DNA of 64,000 bases from Thermococcus stetteri (lineage in GTDB: Archaea; Methanobacteriota_B; Thermococci; Thermococcales; Thermococcaceae), in assembly GCF_017873335.1 (NCBI RefSeq), contig NZ_JAGGKB010000005.1:1-64000 (forward strand), written 5' to 3'. The notes below the pieces were generated by a model. It had not been told where the DNA came from. It saw only the letters and a program-made list of their open reading frames with translations, and made no database searches. The translations under genes were made by a program, and so were the position numbers. Positions 62,225-64,000 of the stretch are shown here, piece after piece (position 1 is the first letter of the stretch; each line of letters starts with the position of its first letter).

Positions 62225-63699
62225 CTTCTCAGCCCCCTGGGGAGCAGGAAGAACACGCTTATTATGAACACAAGCGTCGAGAATATCTCCAACCTGCCTA
62301 TCCACATGAGGAGTATGTAGACGAACTTGAGATCGGGGGGCATCGCGGGGGAAGTTATGCCCACGCTGAGACCGACGTTCCCCTGAGCGGATGCCACCTC
62401 AAAGAGAGCGTCCGCTAAGTTAGCGTGAACCCTTAGCATTGTGTAGAGGACCCCAGCAAGTAGAAACGCAACGTACGTTATCGTAAAGCTCATTACTTCC
62501 TGGATATCCTCCTCACTGAAGACGTAGTTTCCGACCTTCCTCTTGATGACGGCACCCTTTGGGAGTATTGCGCTTTCAATTGTCCACTTAAGGCTCTCGT
62601 ACATCAGGGTTATCCTTATCAGTTTTATTCCGCCGGCAGTACTTCCCGCACCACCACCTATCACCATCAGCACCGCCAGGAGAAACTTTCCAACCTCGGG
62701 GTATTTAGAGAGGTCCGATATCTGGAATCCCGTACAGCTTATGGCGGAAACCGCGTGGAAGACCGCACCCTGGAGAGCGTCACCTAGAGAATCCCCAACC
62801 TGAACCAGTCCATAGGCGATGAGGGAAATCGCCGGGATGAGGAAGAAGAACATGTACCTGACCTGGATGTCCGCGAAGAACGGTTTGAGGGACCTGTCCT
62901 TGAAGACCCGATAGTGGACGGTGAAATTAACGGCACCCATTATCATCAGGAATATCGTTACGGCGTTTATCGCGGGACTGTGGAAGAACCCTATGCTCTC
63001 GTCGTGAGTGCTCATACCACCGGTACCGAGACCGGTCATGGAGTGCGTGAGCGCATCGAAGAGGCCCATCCCGTTGATGTAGTAGAGGTAAACACCAACA
63101 AGCGTCAGGACAAGGTATATCTCGAATATCACTTTGGCCGTGTTCACCAAGTTTGGAAGGATCCTCTCGCTCCTTGCCTCGGCCCTGTACAGCCTGGCCG
63201 CGGCAACGCCGGGTCGAATGAGGACGGTAAGGGCTACCAGTACTATACCAATCCCGCCGAGCCACTGCATCCACGCCCTCCAGAACAGCATCATCTTTGG
63301 ATAGCTCTGTAGGTTGCTCATCATCGTGAGGCCCGTGCCCGTCCACGCGCTCATGCACTCAAAATAAGAATCCAGCAGGGGCATATTGGCGATTTTCATA
63401 AAGGGGACAACACTGACGAGTGAAGCGAGGAGCCAGGTAAATGCGGCAGCCACCATCGCCTGCCTGAGGTTTACGTCCTCAATCCTGCTTGAGTGCCGGC
63501 TTAGCCAGGCTCCAAACAGGATAGAGGCCATCCCTGGCAGGGCAAAGTAGGGCACGTATTTTATCTCATCTGGATAGACCCACGCCAGCAGTGCGGGGAC
63601 GAGGTAAGCTACTCCAACACCCTCAAGTATCGATCCAGTGAGGTTTCTAACGACGAAAAAGTCATCGGAGACGTTGATGTGCTTCCTGAAGTCTAGCAT
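62221..63699 (-). CDS. trkH: TrkH-type K+ uptake protein
   Basis: 492 aa, about ten or more membrane helices with four pore-loop repeats: SAWTGTGLTMMS, THSMTGLGTGGMSTHDESIG, SAISCTGFQISDLSKYP and SAQGNVGLSVGITSP; the third is the least canonical. It works with a TrkA/RCK partner; a stand-alone TrkA is not adjacent. GGTGAGGGG upstream of the ATG. Divergent from map. Confidence 0.95.
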   Translation of the reverse strand: MLDFRKHINVSDDFFVVRNLTGSILEGVGVAYLVPALLAWVYPDEIKYVPYFALPGMASILFGAWLSRHSSRIEDVNLRQAMVAAAFTWLLASLVSVVPFMKIANMPLLDSYFECMSAWTGTGLTMMSNLQSYPKMMLFWRAWMQWLGGIGIVLVALTVLIRPGVAAARLYRAEARSERILPNLVNTAKVIFEIYLVLTLVGVYLYYINGMGLFDALTHSMTGLGTGGMSTHDESIGFFHSPAINAVTIFLMIMGAVNFTVHYRVFKDRSLKPFFADIQVRYMFFFLIPAISLIAYGLVQVGDSLGDALQGAVFHAVSAISCTGFQISDLSKYPEVGKFLLAVLMVIGGGAGSTAGGIKLIRITLMYESLKWTIESAILPKGAVIKRKVGNYVFSEEDIQEVMSFTITYVAFLLAGVLYTMLRVHANLADALFEVASAQGNVGLSVGITSPAMPPDLKFVYILLMWIGRLEIFSTLVFIISVFFLLPRGLRR

Positions 63700-63772
63700 C
63701 CCCTCACCTTCCCGGACTATAGAGGAGGAAATAAAAGGTTTTTCGTAAGGTTTAAGGGCAACCTAATGCTAA

Positions 63773-64000
<228 letters not shown>

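Overview
The window is a chromosomal segment of a hyperthermophilic euryarchaeon of the order Thermococcales, most likely a Thermococcus. The evidence is the gene content (archaeal HMG-CoA reductase, archaeal PheST, CDC48/VAT, TiaS, archaemetzincins, DacZ-type diadenylate cyclase), archaeal promoters (A/T-rich TATA boxes about 25 nt before the transcript start), strong GGTGAT/GGAGGTG ribosome binding sites, frequent GTG starts and many start-stop overlaps. Genes are dense on both strands and no intergenic gap exceeds about 250 bp. I recognised no rRNA, tRNA or CRISPR array.

Layout. 1-604: 3' end of an IS200/IS605-type TnpB gene with a structured right end (probable omega-RNA), abutting the 3' remnant of another gene. 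601-12800: housekeeping genes (hmgA with a MinD-like ATPase, tdh, pheST, truA, an XPB-like helicase, a UbiD-family decarboxylase, a small Lsm protein, MobB with an Fe-S motif). 12911-16689: a TAXI-type TRAP transporter whose permease is cut by an in-frame TGA. 16772-22863: two 49-aa proteins, a PrsW-like protease, CDC48 and Hsp20 with matching operators, and an MBL nuclease. 23108-33586: methylmalonyl-CoA mutase, an Mrr-like plus PepSY-like protein, pgk, a PadR-ferredoxin-ABC operon, a stand-alone CDC48 domain-2-like protein and endonuclease III. 33635-46946: PhoU/RCK_C pair facing an SLC41/MgtE-type transporter, a small membrane-protein cluster, a racemase, CorA, a broken MBL gene, a YchF-like GTPase, a ubiX-Lrp-CYTH operon, dacZ, pyk and an archaemetzincin. 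47027-50202: a fluoride riboswitch followed by a six-gene operon ending in crcB and a DUF190 gene. 50299-64000: coaBC, a HAD phosphatase, an IMPACT-family protein, a frameshifted repeat protein, an MrfA-like helicase, tiaS, an M42 peptidase, a second archaemetzincin-CYTH pair, another frameshifted gene, an ECF-type ATPase, trkH and the start of map.

Themes. The strongest novelty candidate is the fluoride-responsive operon: all riboswitch helices can be paired, and four genes of unclear role (a terpenoid-cyclase/prenyltransferase-like repeat protein, a DUF6062 protein, a coiled-coil protein and a small alpha-helical protein) sit between the switch and the fluoride channel. Ion homeostasis recurs (TrkH, PhoU/RCK_C, CorA, SLC41-like, CrcB, and DacZ as a possible source of the K+-linked second messenger c-di-AMP). 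hmgA, the UbiD-type decarboxylase and UbiX may all serve archaeal isoprenoid synthesis. Five genes are interrupted: two single in-frame stops that look like C-to-T changes, two homopolymer frameshifts and one gene with two one-base deletions. This is either real decay or recoding in this strain, or sequence error, and raw reads would decide.
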